From NCBI GenBank assembly GCA_003993805.1, contig RSEF01000001.1:68746274-68810273 (forward strand): DNA of 64,000 nucleotides, read 5' to 3'. Positions 1 to 11,349 of the stretch are shown piece by piece; position 1 is the first letter of the stretch; every line of letters starts with the position of its first letter. Below the pieces are notes generated by a model. That model ran no database searches. It was not told where the DNA came from and saw only the letters and a program-made list of their open reading frames with translations. Position numbers and translations under genes: made by a program. The stretch is from Himantopus leucocephalus. Its lineage: Eukaryota > Chordata > Aves > Charadriiformes > Recurvirostridae.

Positions 1-1542
1 AAGAGCCTGGACTCATCCCTGCCTGTTCCTACTGGCAGCGATAGGACTATAGAGAAGACAGACGGTGAAATGTTGTAGTGCTGGACATACAGCCTGGTGG
101 GGCTTGTGGGTTTGCATCACTCAAGTCTGTTTAAAAACCCTGTCTGGAATTATTAGTTCTTGTTACTCCAAGGTACAATTTCGCAGCTACCTTAATTTTT
201 TTTTTCTCCTCCTAAAATTTAGTAAAATCAAGTTTATCTTTTCTTCATTAGCCTGCTTTAAGTGAATGCAACTCTGGTGATGAAATTTGCCTAAGAGATC
301 ATAGATAACAGTTCGCAAAAATTTTCTACTTGTACGCTGGTACAGGGCAAGCCTATCTACAACATATCAAAATAACTGAGTCTCCAGACACCTTTTCCTA
401 CAGCAAGTGTTAGCAGGTGACTAACGATAACTGGGTTTTGTCACCAAAGAGCCACAGAACAAGTGACCTCATGCCATCCAGCTGAATTTAAACTCAAACA
501 GCAAGGGTGAACTGGTCTGTTCCATACCATCAGCATCCCCTGTACGTTAAAGTCACCCTGTCAATTCCAGTTCAGATTAATGAAGAGCAGATCAAGTCTA
601 CCTTTTATGCTATTTTCTAAATGAAATCAGATGTACATGTAAAACTGGTATTTAAATGGGTTTTATCTAATAATGAGTCAGATATTGACAGAACAATCAC
701 CATGAAGACCAAGGTAAGAGGCACTATATTCTCATTAATAATTCAAATCTCAGCATGGATATTGATGCCCAGGCACTTAAAAGAGGAAACTGGGCAGCTG
801 CTGGAGTTAGCCTAGAGTTCCTGAAAAGTTGTTGGAACGCAAGAGTGATGCGCAAGAAAGATCTTACTGTAAGATCCAACCAGAGAAGTGGCAGCTCCTC
901 ATTATTAAGAGATCTTGGACCCTCAGAAGCATTACTGAAATCGTGCAAAGAACAAAAACACAGCAATAGTAGACTAATGAGAGGGGATGCGTGAGAAAAA
1001 TAAGGGAATGAAATCTGGAGGTAGAACCCCAATGCCTCCCCTCCCTCCCTCCTCCCAGTCCAGGATGGCAACACTGCGGGCACAGAGCAACAGCCTTCAG
1101 TGGTACCTAATTTCAGTTACTGCTTAGGAGCAAGCAACATTACAAGCTTTAAAATAAACGTGTACAATCAGCAAAAGCACAGAGAGGTCGTAGGAGCCAA
1201 AACCACGTGGAACAAACAAGTTGGGGCTAGTTAACATAATCTGCTCTATTCACATAACTAAGTTTGTTTCACTGAGGGCATGAACTTTCTTGGAAAAGCT
1301 CAAGTAATTAACTGCAGGAGCTTACACATTTTCTTTTCCTCAAGTTTATTTTACCCTGAAATTAGAGCTGCTCACACACAACTTCTACAAATTCACTCAA
1401 AAAGCTGAGTTTTGCTTGTTCTTTCTGGAAGGAGATGCTTGAAGAGATGGTACCGTTGAAGCATAGGATACCCTTCAATTCTTCTTACCTCCTATTCACT
1501 CTTCCCATCACTTTAATAGACACAAAGAAAACCATGCCTTAC
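1..1542 (-). other. TBXAS1: TBXAS1 intron 2, 5' part (runs off the left edge)
   Basis: The minus-strand intron starts right after exon 2 with a good donor, GTAAGG, at 1542-1537, and continues past base 1. I looked here for the next coding exon, which in the human protein starts with GFWESQ, and found no convincing match, so exon 3 should lie outside the window. The stretch is ordinary AT-rich sequence with no recognised repeat. Open frames here, such as 724-1083 on the minus strand, match no known family. Confidence 0.75.
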
Positions 1543-1636
1543 CTCACGGAAAAAGAGTAGGTTTCCAATGAAAGGAAGAGGTGGAGGATGTCGGATCCCT
1601 ACTTTGCTTAGTTTGGAGAATGCAGACGTGGAGTAC
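1543..1636 (-). CDS. TBXAS1: TBXAS1 coding exon 2 (residues about 33-64)
   Basis: This 94-base exon encodes the third base of a split Trp codon followed by 31 codons, starting [20 protein letters not shown] and continuing [11 protein letters not shown]. It closely matches human thromboxane A synthase just after its membrane anchor, which I recall as [20 protein letters not shown] then PFIGNLTFFRQ. The exon is bounded by a pyrimidine-rich acceptor (CTTATTTTTTCCAG|G, ending at 1637) and a donor (GAG|GTAAGG). The segment is the linker and proline-rich hinge that sets the P450 catalytic domain against the ER membrane. The enzyme is a haem-thiolate P450 that isomerises prostaglandin H2 to thromboxane A2 in platelets and macrophages. 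The haem-binding exons are not in the window. There is no stop or frameshift. The exon is too short to stand out as an open frame and is only visible by homology plus splice sites. Confidence 0.95.
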
Positions 1637-2313
1637 CTGGAAAAAATAAGGTAGTAATTTAATTTTGGATCTTGTCATGATAGGCCTTACCACAGTATTT
1701 AGTTCAGACGACTTCCCTGGATTCAGAGAGGTCGAAGATGCTTTCTGCGTTAGCCAAACAGAACTGCCTATGTGGTGATATTGCTCAGTAGCTCCTTGGG
1801 TCACAGAAATAAATGCAATGCACTGGTGCTTCAGAGAGGGCAAAAGAACAAAGGGACTCAAACACAGGCCTGCAAATTGAGCAATGGAAACAGAGAGCTG
1901 CTCCTCTTCCCACAAAGCGTCTTGTAAGTCAGAAGTGACTCTCCAAAGCTATGTGAGGTTACAAACGAGATCAAAACAGGCATTCGGGGTTTGACTACTG
2001 TGGCACAGCTGGGAAAGGAACAAGACAGATCTTCAGACTATTGTTGTCTTCTTCCATCACTGCTACCTATACAGACCACAGAACAAGAATTCAAACTAGT
2101 CTCAGTTGCGCGTGAGCCAAGACACTGTCAGTATGTTCAAGTCAAGCCTAGTATTTGGGCCAGATATGCTGATTAAGTGATTTTCCAGCTGCCAGTCAGC
2201 AAATTAAACAAAGATAAATACTACAGGGAAACAAAACCCAGACTGAAAAGCTTCATGCATCCCTTGTTTCAGATGAAACTGTGGCATGTTGACAGGGACG
2301 ATAGTGGAAAAAA

Positions 2314-2365
2314 AGAAAAAAGAAAACCCCAACCCCAAAGTCTTTTTTTTTCCTCCCCTCCCCCT
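2314..2365. repeat. Purine-rich to pyrimidine-rich low-complexity tract
   Basis: A run of A and AAAG units is followed by CCCCAA units and then a T8-9 and C-rich pyrimidine run. This is simple low-complexity DNA inside intron 1 with no gene signal. It may be polymorphic in length. Confidence 0.6.
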
Positions 2366-5199
2366 TTCTTAATACAAACAATGGATTTAAGTCAGTGGAC
2401 TTCAATTAATGAAACCTGAAAGAGCAGGAGCTAACAGCAGCAGCTTTGATTAGCCAAAGGCACGATAATACTGAACACTACCATGCTGAACACTGTCACC
2501 AGGAGGATCAGGGCAAAAGATCTTTAAGATTAATAAAGGCTGTGTCTACATTAACACCTTAGGTGAGAGCAATAGTGTAGTTTTAAAGCTCTGCCCCTGC
2601 ATGATGGTTCCATATCTGGGGCAGTTTTGGCACATACAACCATACTTTTTTGAGAGGAAACTGAACTTGAAGCTCTGCTCCAATCCTTCATCTCTTAGCA
2701 GGGCAGGTCCGAACTAATAAGCAGTCCTTCAGCTTTGAACCCCAAGCGCAGTGAGACTGATTAGTCCTGGGGAGCAAATTAAATCTAACCCAAAATAAAA
2801 ACTGTGAACTGCATATAGTGTAGGGGTCACGATACCAACTGCTTTAATCTGTCAAATCTTCGAGTCATCTGAATGACATAATAGAGAGACAGCAGAAGCC
2901 GTGCCCTCAGATCCCAATGGGCTGACTCCCCCTTAATCCCAGTGTATGGCCTTGTTGAGTCTGAAGACTATGCTAACCCATTGCTATGACTTGGATCTCT
3001 CCCTTCAGGTCCAATAATCAACACATCCCTCATTTGAAATGCCCTACACAATGCAGGCAGCAATATGCTGGTTTAACCTCACAGGCAAACAGTGCACAAT
3101 TCTTGGGGGTCAGGGAGGATGGGGGACAGAAAAGAAAAGTTGGTGTCAGAAAACGGTCCTTTCCTCCAGCTGGAGAGAAAGGAAAGAATGACGCTGTGAA
3201 ATGAAATATATAAAATTAAGAGAATTAAATCTCACATGACCAGCAAAGCAGAATGGGACTTAAGTATCAAGTTAGTAGCTTTTTGTACTTCCATTTTCTG
3301 AGAAGACCTCCTGCAGCACAGTACCTATTCTCTTAGTGGGTTTTCTTTTGTGAAAATATTTTACAAAAATCATAATCAGAAGATACACATTTGATCATTT
3401 TTAAATAGCAATAATGTTCTTTTTATGGGGCAGTAGAAACCTTCACAAACACAAACCCTCTCAATAGAAATGGTGTTTCTTCGGTCTATGCAAGGGCACT
3501 ATTTCAGTATGACAGGGTATCGTGGAAAAAATGCACAGAAGTCAACATTTATTACACATTTTATACATATTATTGACTTTTTGGCTACTTAACTGCTTTA
3601 AAAAAAAATATAAGAATTTTTCCTTATTGAAACAGCTTATACTCTTGGGGGAAAAAATGTTTCAACTTCAAAACGACAAACAGCCTACACGATACATTTT
3701 CTTCCCCAAAGAGAGGATTTTTTGCTGCTGTTTGAAATCTTCCTAAAGTGTCTTTGTGTCATAGAAAAGTCCTCATCTTCTGTATGTAAACAGTGGAAAA
3801 GATGAAAATCTCCTTCAATGGAAACCCATCAATTTTGCAGCATTTGATCCTGGTCGTTTTCACTATAAAATACACAGCAGATGACAAAACACCAGGCTGG
3901 GCTGCAGTTAACTGCTAATTTCACTGTAAACCGGACACTCTATAGACTCCTCATCTTCATGTACTGCAAAGTGAAATGTGACTGTAACAGAGCCTTATGC
4001 TACACAAAGTAAACCATGTGACCACCAAATATTTAAAAAGGAACAAAACTAATGAGTACAGTGCACCCAGCTTCACAAGACAAGAAACACCCAGATTCTG
4101 CAGACTATTTAGGCTTAGGTGAGCAGTTCACCTTTGTCAGCTTCTGAACATTACTGGCAGCTCCACACAGCTGAGGATTTGCTTTCCTTTTTCCCCTCCA
4201 AACGTGGTTTTCTCTGATGCTTTTTATTCAGTTACATTTGAAGTAGGTTTTCAAAAGGTAAGGAAACATGGTTTACAATGAGATGGGAAACAGAAGGGCT
4301 GTAGTCAAGCTACACGCTGAAATATAACAACGAAAGGGTAGGGCCAGCAGGAGAAAAAGAAATCTCATCAATAAACACATCTAGCTCTACCCTATGATTT
4401 CACATTATTTCTGGCATTGTTGAAATATCTGCAGTTTTGCAGAAAAGATGACAGTACACAAGTGCTTAAAGGCTGATGGTGCTGCCTGCACAAAAGACAG
4501 AAGCTCTAACATTGCACAGGTAATCTTGACTTTGGCCATTTCTAATGTAAAAGCTTACGTTCTGCAACCTTAAATAGTATTTTAAGAGCCCTTTTCCCCA
4601 CCTCTGCAATATTTCAGCTCATTCCCACCATTTTGGGTGGCGGAGAGAGAGAGGAAGGAGTGACTTGGGGCTTCTTTTAAAAAAGAAGAAAATAAAAATT
4701 GACCAGTGTAACACACGATGAACATCAGCAATACATGAATCTGACAGCTTCATGGCACAAACCCTTGTCTTTTCAGCCAGGAGCAACCGCTAACTCGAAC
4801 AGGCTAATTTATGTGATTCGGCTACTCAGCACACCCACGACACACACTTGGCCAGTGACTCGCTGAGCTGTGTGCTAAGCGCAGGGGAAAACCAGTGGCC
4901 GGGTTTTGTTGCTGGGAAGGGGAGGTGAGCTGGAAGCTGGAAGAGTGCAAACAGGCAGGGTCGCCTTGTAGACAGTCACAACACGTTCATCTGCAGAAGC
5001 CGCACATCTAAATGAAACAGTTCTGAGCCTGCCTTACAACCAGCAGGAAGTCTTATTTCTCACTCTACCACTTAACACGCTTCTGTGCTAATTTATCGCG
5101 AAAATTAATCTGATAACAGGCAACCTCCTGCTGTTGCTATGGGTGCACGCTAAGGGTAGACAGACAACCAATGGACTGGAAGACCCAAGTCAAATGCAA

Positions 5200-5563
5200 A
5201 ATCTAGAAATAGAAGACATACTGAGAGGTGACCAAGATGACCGAAGATACGGAACAACTTCTGTACAAGGAACAAGCTGACAGGCTATGATCTTAATGCT
5301 GGAAAAAGAAGCAACTGACGCAGGGTATGACAAATGTATTTGAAGTCCTGCATGGCTTGGAGAAAATAAGTAAAGAATTATCACTCACTATTAAAAAAAA
5401 ATAAATTTAAACCCCACAAATGAATATTCAGGTGGCAGGATTAAAAATGAAGCACTTTTCCAAGTAACCAATATACTAACTATGGAACTCCTTGCCATGG
5501 GATGTTGTCTATTCCAGAAGCTTAAAAAGCTTCAAAAACTTATTTAATAAATTAATGAAAGGC
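5200..5563 (+). mobile_element. Old L3/CR1-like LINE fragment, truncated at an assembly gap
   Basis: The stretch has the order of phrases I recognise from an old CR1/L3-type LINE 3' region common in turtles, crocodiles and birds. It reads GAGGTGACCAAGATGACC near 5225, then a CTTGGAGAAAATAAGTAAAG block near 5357, then GGTGGCAGGATTAAAAATGA near 5431, and the hallmark ACTATGGAACTCCTTGCC near 5478 followed by GGATGTTGT. Copies of this family are highly diverged and immobile. The fragment ends abruptly at a G homopolymer and an N at 5564-5580, and the sequence after the N does not continue the element. The family name is from memory and the left edge is approximate. Confidence 0.6.
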
Positions 5564-5580
5564 GGGGGGGGGGGGGGGGN
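5564..5580. repeat. Poly(G) run ending in N (probable assembly gap)
   Basis: Sixteen G bases are followed directly by a single N. The same N-at-homopolymer pattern occurs near 48773 and 63371, so the N most likely marks a gap or unresolved homopolymer length rather than one ambiguous base. The true length here may differ from what is shown. Confidence 0.8.
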
Positions 5581-7400
5581 CTTTTAATTTGTGACTTTAA
5601 CAAATGTAAGAGAGACACATGGAAAAGATTAAAGGGAAGGAGGGAAAATTAATCAAATTTATTTCCCTAAGCAGGGAACTAGTCTGTAAGCTTCCAATGG
5701 TAGAATAAGAGATTAGACTGTTACAAAACCTAAAAGATAAAACCTCAGACACTTCAGTTTTCTTAAGAGGAAGAGAGGAAAGAGTCTTTGTGCAAAAGGA
5801 GGGGCATAAAAAAGGATAAAACTCCAATGGCAGCAATATTTACTGGACAATCTAGCACATTCTCACTCAAAGGAGAAACATACCCTAATATTTACACATG
5901 TAGGTCTTCCTGCACAACTATTAATTTTAAACCCTGGCATTATATTTTGAACAAAGTGACAAGACATCATAAGGAACCAGAGGAACAGCAGTAATGAAGC
6001 AGATCAATAAACAATTCAATAACTCTCTGAAGACGTTCAAATGGCCTCTCAGAGCTAGATGCTTTCTGTATATATTAAACATGACTGTTAAAAGAAAGTT
6101 AACGTGCCAAATCCGTTCCTGTAGGCCAGCACGACAGATTTAAGCTCCCCGCAATACAAACTTCTTTCCACAAAACACCATGCAAAAAATAAGGAGAAAA
6201 AGAGTTAAAATCAGCAGATAATTAACCTAAGTTGTGATGGATATATAATCATCAGAACGAGCCATCTGCCCAGCTAGGTCAGTACTGATCAGTATTGCAA
6301 GAAAAAGTATTATACACTCTACCATTAAGTGCAATCAATTTGTGTAGCAGATAACATTACAGAGCTGCCAATTCTGCATCAGAGTTCAACATACCATTGA
6401 AATTACTCCAAATTTCTCTCAATAGAGAAAGTGCGTCATTCCTTCTGCATCGAAGTAATGTACAACCTAATAATATCTGAAAGCTATAAACTAGGACACT
6501 CAGAGATAAAAAAGTGATGTTATTTAATCTCATTGTTGGGAGCTGGGAGGTGCATTATTTTGGAAGACTGAGTGGGAAAACAAAGTCTTTTGCTGAGATA
6601 ATGGAAATCATTCCTGCCAAACAAGAGATTATCATCATGCATTTTCACCTACTTGCCTCTATTTACATATACCCATACCATATCCCAGCTAACACTGGGA
6701 TGTATTTTGCTCACAAAGTAGTGATAATATACAAAATAACAGTAGCCTCCCCAACATGACAATGATGGCTCATATAAAATATACACGCATTCCTGGGAGC
6801 ACTGCCTAGAAAGTACAGTCTCACCAAAACATTGATATCATCCCTGGGCTAGCTGCAGAGTTGGACTTTCTGCTCTTGGCTCTCTATGGGAAGTTTTGCC
6901 TTACAAATACTGCAGCGGGGTCACTGGAGAGCTGCCATCACACAAGCCTTTCCTCTTGTCTGATGCTCAGAATATTTAAGATAGAAAATCATTATCTGAT
7001 CCCATTCTGATAGAGGAACACGCAGAACCCCACTCTTGCAAGTGGGTAAGTATTGCAGTCAACGTGGATGCCACCCCAGATGGATACAACCACCTCTGGT
7101 TATTACCTCCAGAAAGTGCACTCACTAACAGAAAAACAAAACAAAACACAAAATTAAATCAGCCGTCCATCCCCAAAAGACAGATAGGTCCTGAAGCACT
7201 CCCTTCCAAAGCAGAGGAGAGAAAAATGGGGAAAGTAAATCTCTCTCATAACCTGCTCTACTAACCTTGCTCAACAAGGGTTACCAAATTGCCCTTTACT
7301 GTTACCTCGCAGTACCCCTGGTGGAAATTGAGGGTTTTGCTGAAAGGAAATACACTTAGTTGTGTAGAATACCAGGCTCAGAGTAAGGAATTATTACTAT

Positions 7401-7451
7401 TCAAAAATAAAAAAAAAAAAAACAAAAACAAAAACCAAAACCAAAAAAAAA
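7401..7451. repeat. A-rich simple repeat
   Basis: A runs are interrupted by single C or CC (AAAAAC and AACC-type units). This is plain low-complexity DNA in intron 1. An 83-codon open frame crossing it translates to a Lys/Asn-rich run and is not a gene. Confidence 0.75.
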
Positions 7452-7802
7452 TGACAAATATATCCACACGTATAATTTCAGTATATTCCAGAAGTAAGCT
7501 TCAAAAGAGACTTCAGCAGGTTTGGGATAAAGCTATTTGAGTACTGCAATTTCATTTTCAAGCTCAACAAATCTATACTTTTAACAACGAATTTGAAGGG
7601 CTGTAATACTAGTTTCAGAGATAATGAGAACTTTCATGTAATGCTTGCTCTCCTTAATCACTTGCATACACTCCCAGTGTTTTAATTTTGACATAATTGT
7701 GTAAGAAAAAGACAGACATTACACACTTGCACCATCTGCCTCCACAGGGGCAGATGTTTTCCAGGTGCAAAACCTAAATGACCATAGGATTATTATTTCA
7801 TT

Positions 7803-7962
7803 GAAACACTTGCTAATGCACCGCAATAGTGTGCGGGAAAGTCCAAATTATATGCCCAATATTAAATTTATACATCATCTATCTGCTAACAATCATTTTT
7901 TAATCCATAACATTCTGGTCTGCTGAACAATTTTTTTAGTGTCTCTTATCTTAAGAGAACTG
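7803..7962 (+). repeat. Decayed interspersed repeat, copy 1
   Basis: This segment is similar to 9148-9309 in the same orientation. The last 70 bases (7893-7962 against 9240-9309) align without gaps at 47 of 70 positions. Most differences (16 of 23) are transitions, as expected for two old copies decaying at neutral rates. Both begin this core with TCATTTTTTAATCCAT and end with GAACTG. Upstream similarity (GAAAC, a GTGTGC-type block, CCCA) is weaker and needs gaps. I do not recognise the family. Confidence 0.55.
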
Positions 7963-9147
7963 ATAGGCTCAAGGGACTGGCTGTAATAAGGCTGCAGGTT
8001 GTCACAGTGTGTTTAAAGTTTTGGGGGTTGCTTTGATTTAAAAAATAAAAATTAGCAGTGAATCAAGGCCAATTAAATGAAAAAGCCCATACAGAAAAGC
8101 AACACACTTCATCATGCTCCAGAGTAGCCCTGGGAGAGACAGATGGTCCGTACAGCAGGCCAATGACAATATTTCATCACCTCTCTCAGAGTGCAGCCCC
8201 TTCACACTGGGCGGTGACTTTTCCAAATAAAGAGCAAATGAACAAGAGTCATAAATCCACAGCTTCAGCCCTTCATCAGTGGCTTGAGACCTTTAAGCAA
8301 AATGATGGGGGTCAACCACAGAAGAGTCTGTTGCCTCCTTATAGCAACATATATCCTTGGGAAAGGAGGTGGGACCTCCACCCCCTGTGGATGCAAAGGG
8401 TGGTCTCCTCACCAGGAGGAGCGTCCACAGCAGATCTGAGGTCTGGTGTGTATGTGAGGCCACACACGATGTCTGCAGGAAGCCTGGGTCAGAGCTGATA
8501 GCTAAGCTCAGCTCTCATGTCACAGCCCCGCTGCCTTAACCACAGGCCAAGCCTTCCTTTCACTCCCTAGGACCATTGGTACCATACCTTTCTTAAGGAC
8601 CAATTTTCTCTTCGCCCTTTTTATTCACACAGACATTGTGAGGCACACAAAAGAAAAGGGTACCACCTCAAGGCCATAAATATTCTTGCTTCAGCCAGGA
8701 AGACTGACATTTGCATAAACAGGTGCATTGCTAGAAACACAGTTTTCAGAAACCATAGTAAAATTTCATAAAGTTTTTTAATTCCTCCCCATGTAATTAC
8801 ATATCTTAATTTTGTAATTGGACATCTTAATTGCATAATTAAAAGGACATGAAGTTTCAGCTTAATTTGTCTTCCTAATTGTTACGCAGGTTCATATCCT
8901 AGTGATGCAACTCCATTTGCAGAAAACATGGCACCTGTTTCTGTATGCATCTCAACGATTTCTACATACCAGGAATAACGGTGTGGATAAGGGATGCAGT
9001 TTCACATTTACATCAAGGGAGGAAAGTCTGCTTGGGAGCCTGATCATTCTGGCTTTTCATTGCCATAAACGAGTTACTCACGAGGCCACTGGCCCGTTAT
9101 TTCATAGGGCCAAAAAGGCGTTGCAATGCCATGGTGGCTGCATTCCT

Positions 9148-9309
9148 GAAACTATCCAGCATACGCATCAAGTAGTGATGTGCTGTGCAGGCAAAGCCAA
9201 GTTGTGTTCCCACTAGCACATACGTACCTCAGCTGCCTTTCATTTTTTAATCCATGCAGTCCTGGCCTATCAGACAACTTGCTTGATGTCTGTTGCTGTC
9301 AGGGAACTG
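9148..9309 (+). repeat. Decayed interspersed repeat, copy 2
   Basis: This is the partner of 7803-7962, about 1.35 kb away on the same strand. The gap-free core is 9240-9309. It may be an old local duplication or two insertions of one uncharacterised element. No terminal repeats or poly(A) tail are visible at the ends. Confidence 0.55.
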
Positions 9310-10989
9310 GTTTCAGAGTTCAGGTCTTGTACCACATTCCTCAACAGCAACAGTTCAACAGTTCAGTGCTATTATGAACCAGCTGGCACAAGGGCTGCAC
9401 GGAGTCACACCGTGCCAGGGAAGGCCCTGGGAAAGACAAAATTGCTTCCAGAGGCTCAATGCCTCCCAGTGCTTTTGGGCCTGAGACGTCTTCCTTGACT
9501 GAAGGTGAGGTGGGGAACACAGTCCTTCCTTCCTCCCTCTTTGAGGCCAGCCTGTTAACATACATATGACAGGCACCAAAGCACAGACAAAAAGAGTTAC
9601 TGGAACAAACGTCCAGGCATCTTCCCCACTTGTAGTCTCAAATGAGCAGCTCTGACAGACTGCAGGGGCAATTCACCTCCCTTTAGACAGTTCTGGATAA
9701 ATGCAGACAGACCTCATAATTACACAGCACATGAAATAATTATTTTATGTATTTATTTTTAAGTTAACATCGAGGGGCGACCATCCATCCAGTGCACTGA
9801 ACGTGGCAGAGGTCCTGCCGACCAGAAACAGATGCGATCAGAGCACTGGAGATCATTTCATAGTATACAGAGAGCCTGAATTAATGGTCCACAGCCCAAC
9901 TTTGTTCTGGCATTTCCTAACTTGTGTGTGCTTGACTTTACAACCTCAATAATGTGCCTTTAATGCAATTTTCTGTGCAAGTTCTCAGGTTTTTTAAAAG
10001 CTCATTAAAAATCCATCACATTGCATCGTTTTGCATCCCCAGGGGTCATCAAAAGACCCTAGGACTATGGCAGAGACCTTTGCCAAGTGAGCTAATGGCA
10101 AAGCTGACAGAAGAAGCAGGTTGTCTTTCACGCAAGGGAGCTGCAAGGCACAGCCTGCCAGAGTGTCTCACTAATACTTGCTCAGAAAGAAAAAACAGCA
10201 GAATTGAAGAGTTCCTAAACCAAAACGCTAGGCTCTTTGCTGGGTGCTGACATGTCACCGGTGAGCCTTTATCTGCTCCTCTGGCAGCACCGCCACATCC
10301 CTGTTCTTCCTCATCCATGGACTTGCAGCCACCCCAGCCTCAATCTCTGCTTCTCACTTGAGCGGACCTGCACTGCTCCCCTCACCCAGCCTCTGCCTCA
10401 CCTCCCGTCATGACCTCCCCAACCGATCCCTTCTCCACACAGTCCCATGCTGTTTCGTATCAGCCATTCGCCATCCTCCACGCAGCGATTCATCCCGGGA
10501 CCACTTGCACAAGTCCCCTCCTTTCTTATCACCTCGACACCCACAGCACACCACCTTTTTCTCCTCCCCGGCAGCGCTGCACACAGGTGGTGGGCGAGTC
10601 GAGGCGGGAAAGGGCCGGTGGAGAGGTGAGGCAGGCTCCCTGCTTGCAGTTCTACTGCCCAAGCCTCATCGCTGCTATCGCATGGGGGATCCATTACAGA
10701 AATGCTTTTCTCAGTCCCTGTAATTGGAGCAAGCTGAACTGCTCTCAGGGACTTGCTGCCTGGTCAACCCTCAGCACAGACAAAGGGTGGGAATATGCTT
10801 AGCAAAGACAGAATCAGACATATTAGCTTAAAATTATATATAAACATAAGAGATTCCAGTGAATTGGAATTCACTGCAATTTTTCAAAGGCTTACAATTT
10901 GCCCAGATTTGCATGAGAAAGGCAAAAAGCACATCCATTGACAAAACACACCTCCTCTCACTAAATATTGAATCCCTGCGTCAAACCTA

Positions 10990-11050
10990 ATATAAAAAAA
11001 AAAAACAAACACCATGTCTAAAGAGTAATAAATAAAAAAAAACCAAAACC
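10990..11050. repeat. A-rich low-complexity tract
   Basis: Poly(A) runs near 10993 and 11034 are separated by mixed sequence and followed by AACCAAAACC units. No element body with a recognisable sequence precedes it, so I call it simple sequence and not a retroposon tail. Confidence 0.6.
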
Positions 11051-11266
11051 AAGACAGATCCCAAAAATAAAACAAGCAAACCAACATTTTTCTTTAGCCT
11101 TTGTCTTCAGAAATGATGGAGCTCATTTTAACTGAAATTTTTCAATAATTCCACCTAAGGCAGACACCAGCCCTGAAAAACTTCAAGCCCAGCTGCTTAG
11201 AGTTTGATAAAGCAATAAGCAATTGAAAATAGAGTTGTATAATGGGAGCATCACACAACCTTAATT

Positions 11267-11349
11267 TGTGGTGCTCTCAGACCTGCCTATAATTAAGCAT
11301 GCCAGATTAAAAATAAAGGAAGTGCTGGCTCTCAGTCTGAGAGCACACA
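11267..11349. repeat. Nested inverted repeats built on CTCTCAG
   Basis: GTGCTCTCAGAC (11271-11282) is matched by its perfect reverse complement GTCTGAGAGCAC (11335-11346), with near-matching extension outward. Inside the right arm lies an odd palindrome, GCTCTCAG-T-CTGAGAGC (11328-11344). The two pairings compete for the same right arm. The surrounding AT-rich DNA carries TAATT/AATTA motifs. Confidence 0.7.

Noticed and set aside
1..1542. Search for TBXAS1 exon 3 (GFWESQ…) on the minus strand
   Set aside because: No matching codons with acceptor and donor sites were seen, so the exon is probably beyond the left edge.
8058..8498. 146-codon plus-strand frame
   Set aside because: No recognisable family, no supporting splice or promoter context, and intronic position.
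10358..10802. Overlapping open frames on both strands in a GC-richer stretch
   Set aside because: Several frames are open at once because the composition lacks stop codons. No homology or splice structure was seen. CpG density is only mildly raised.
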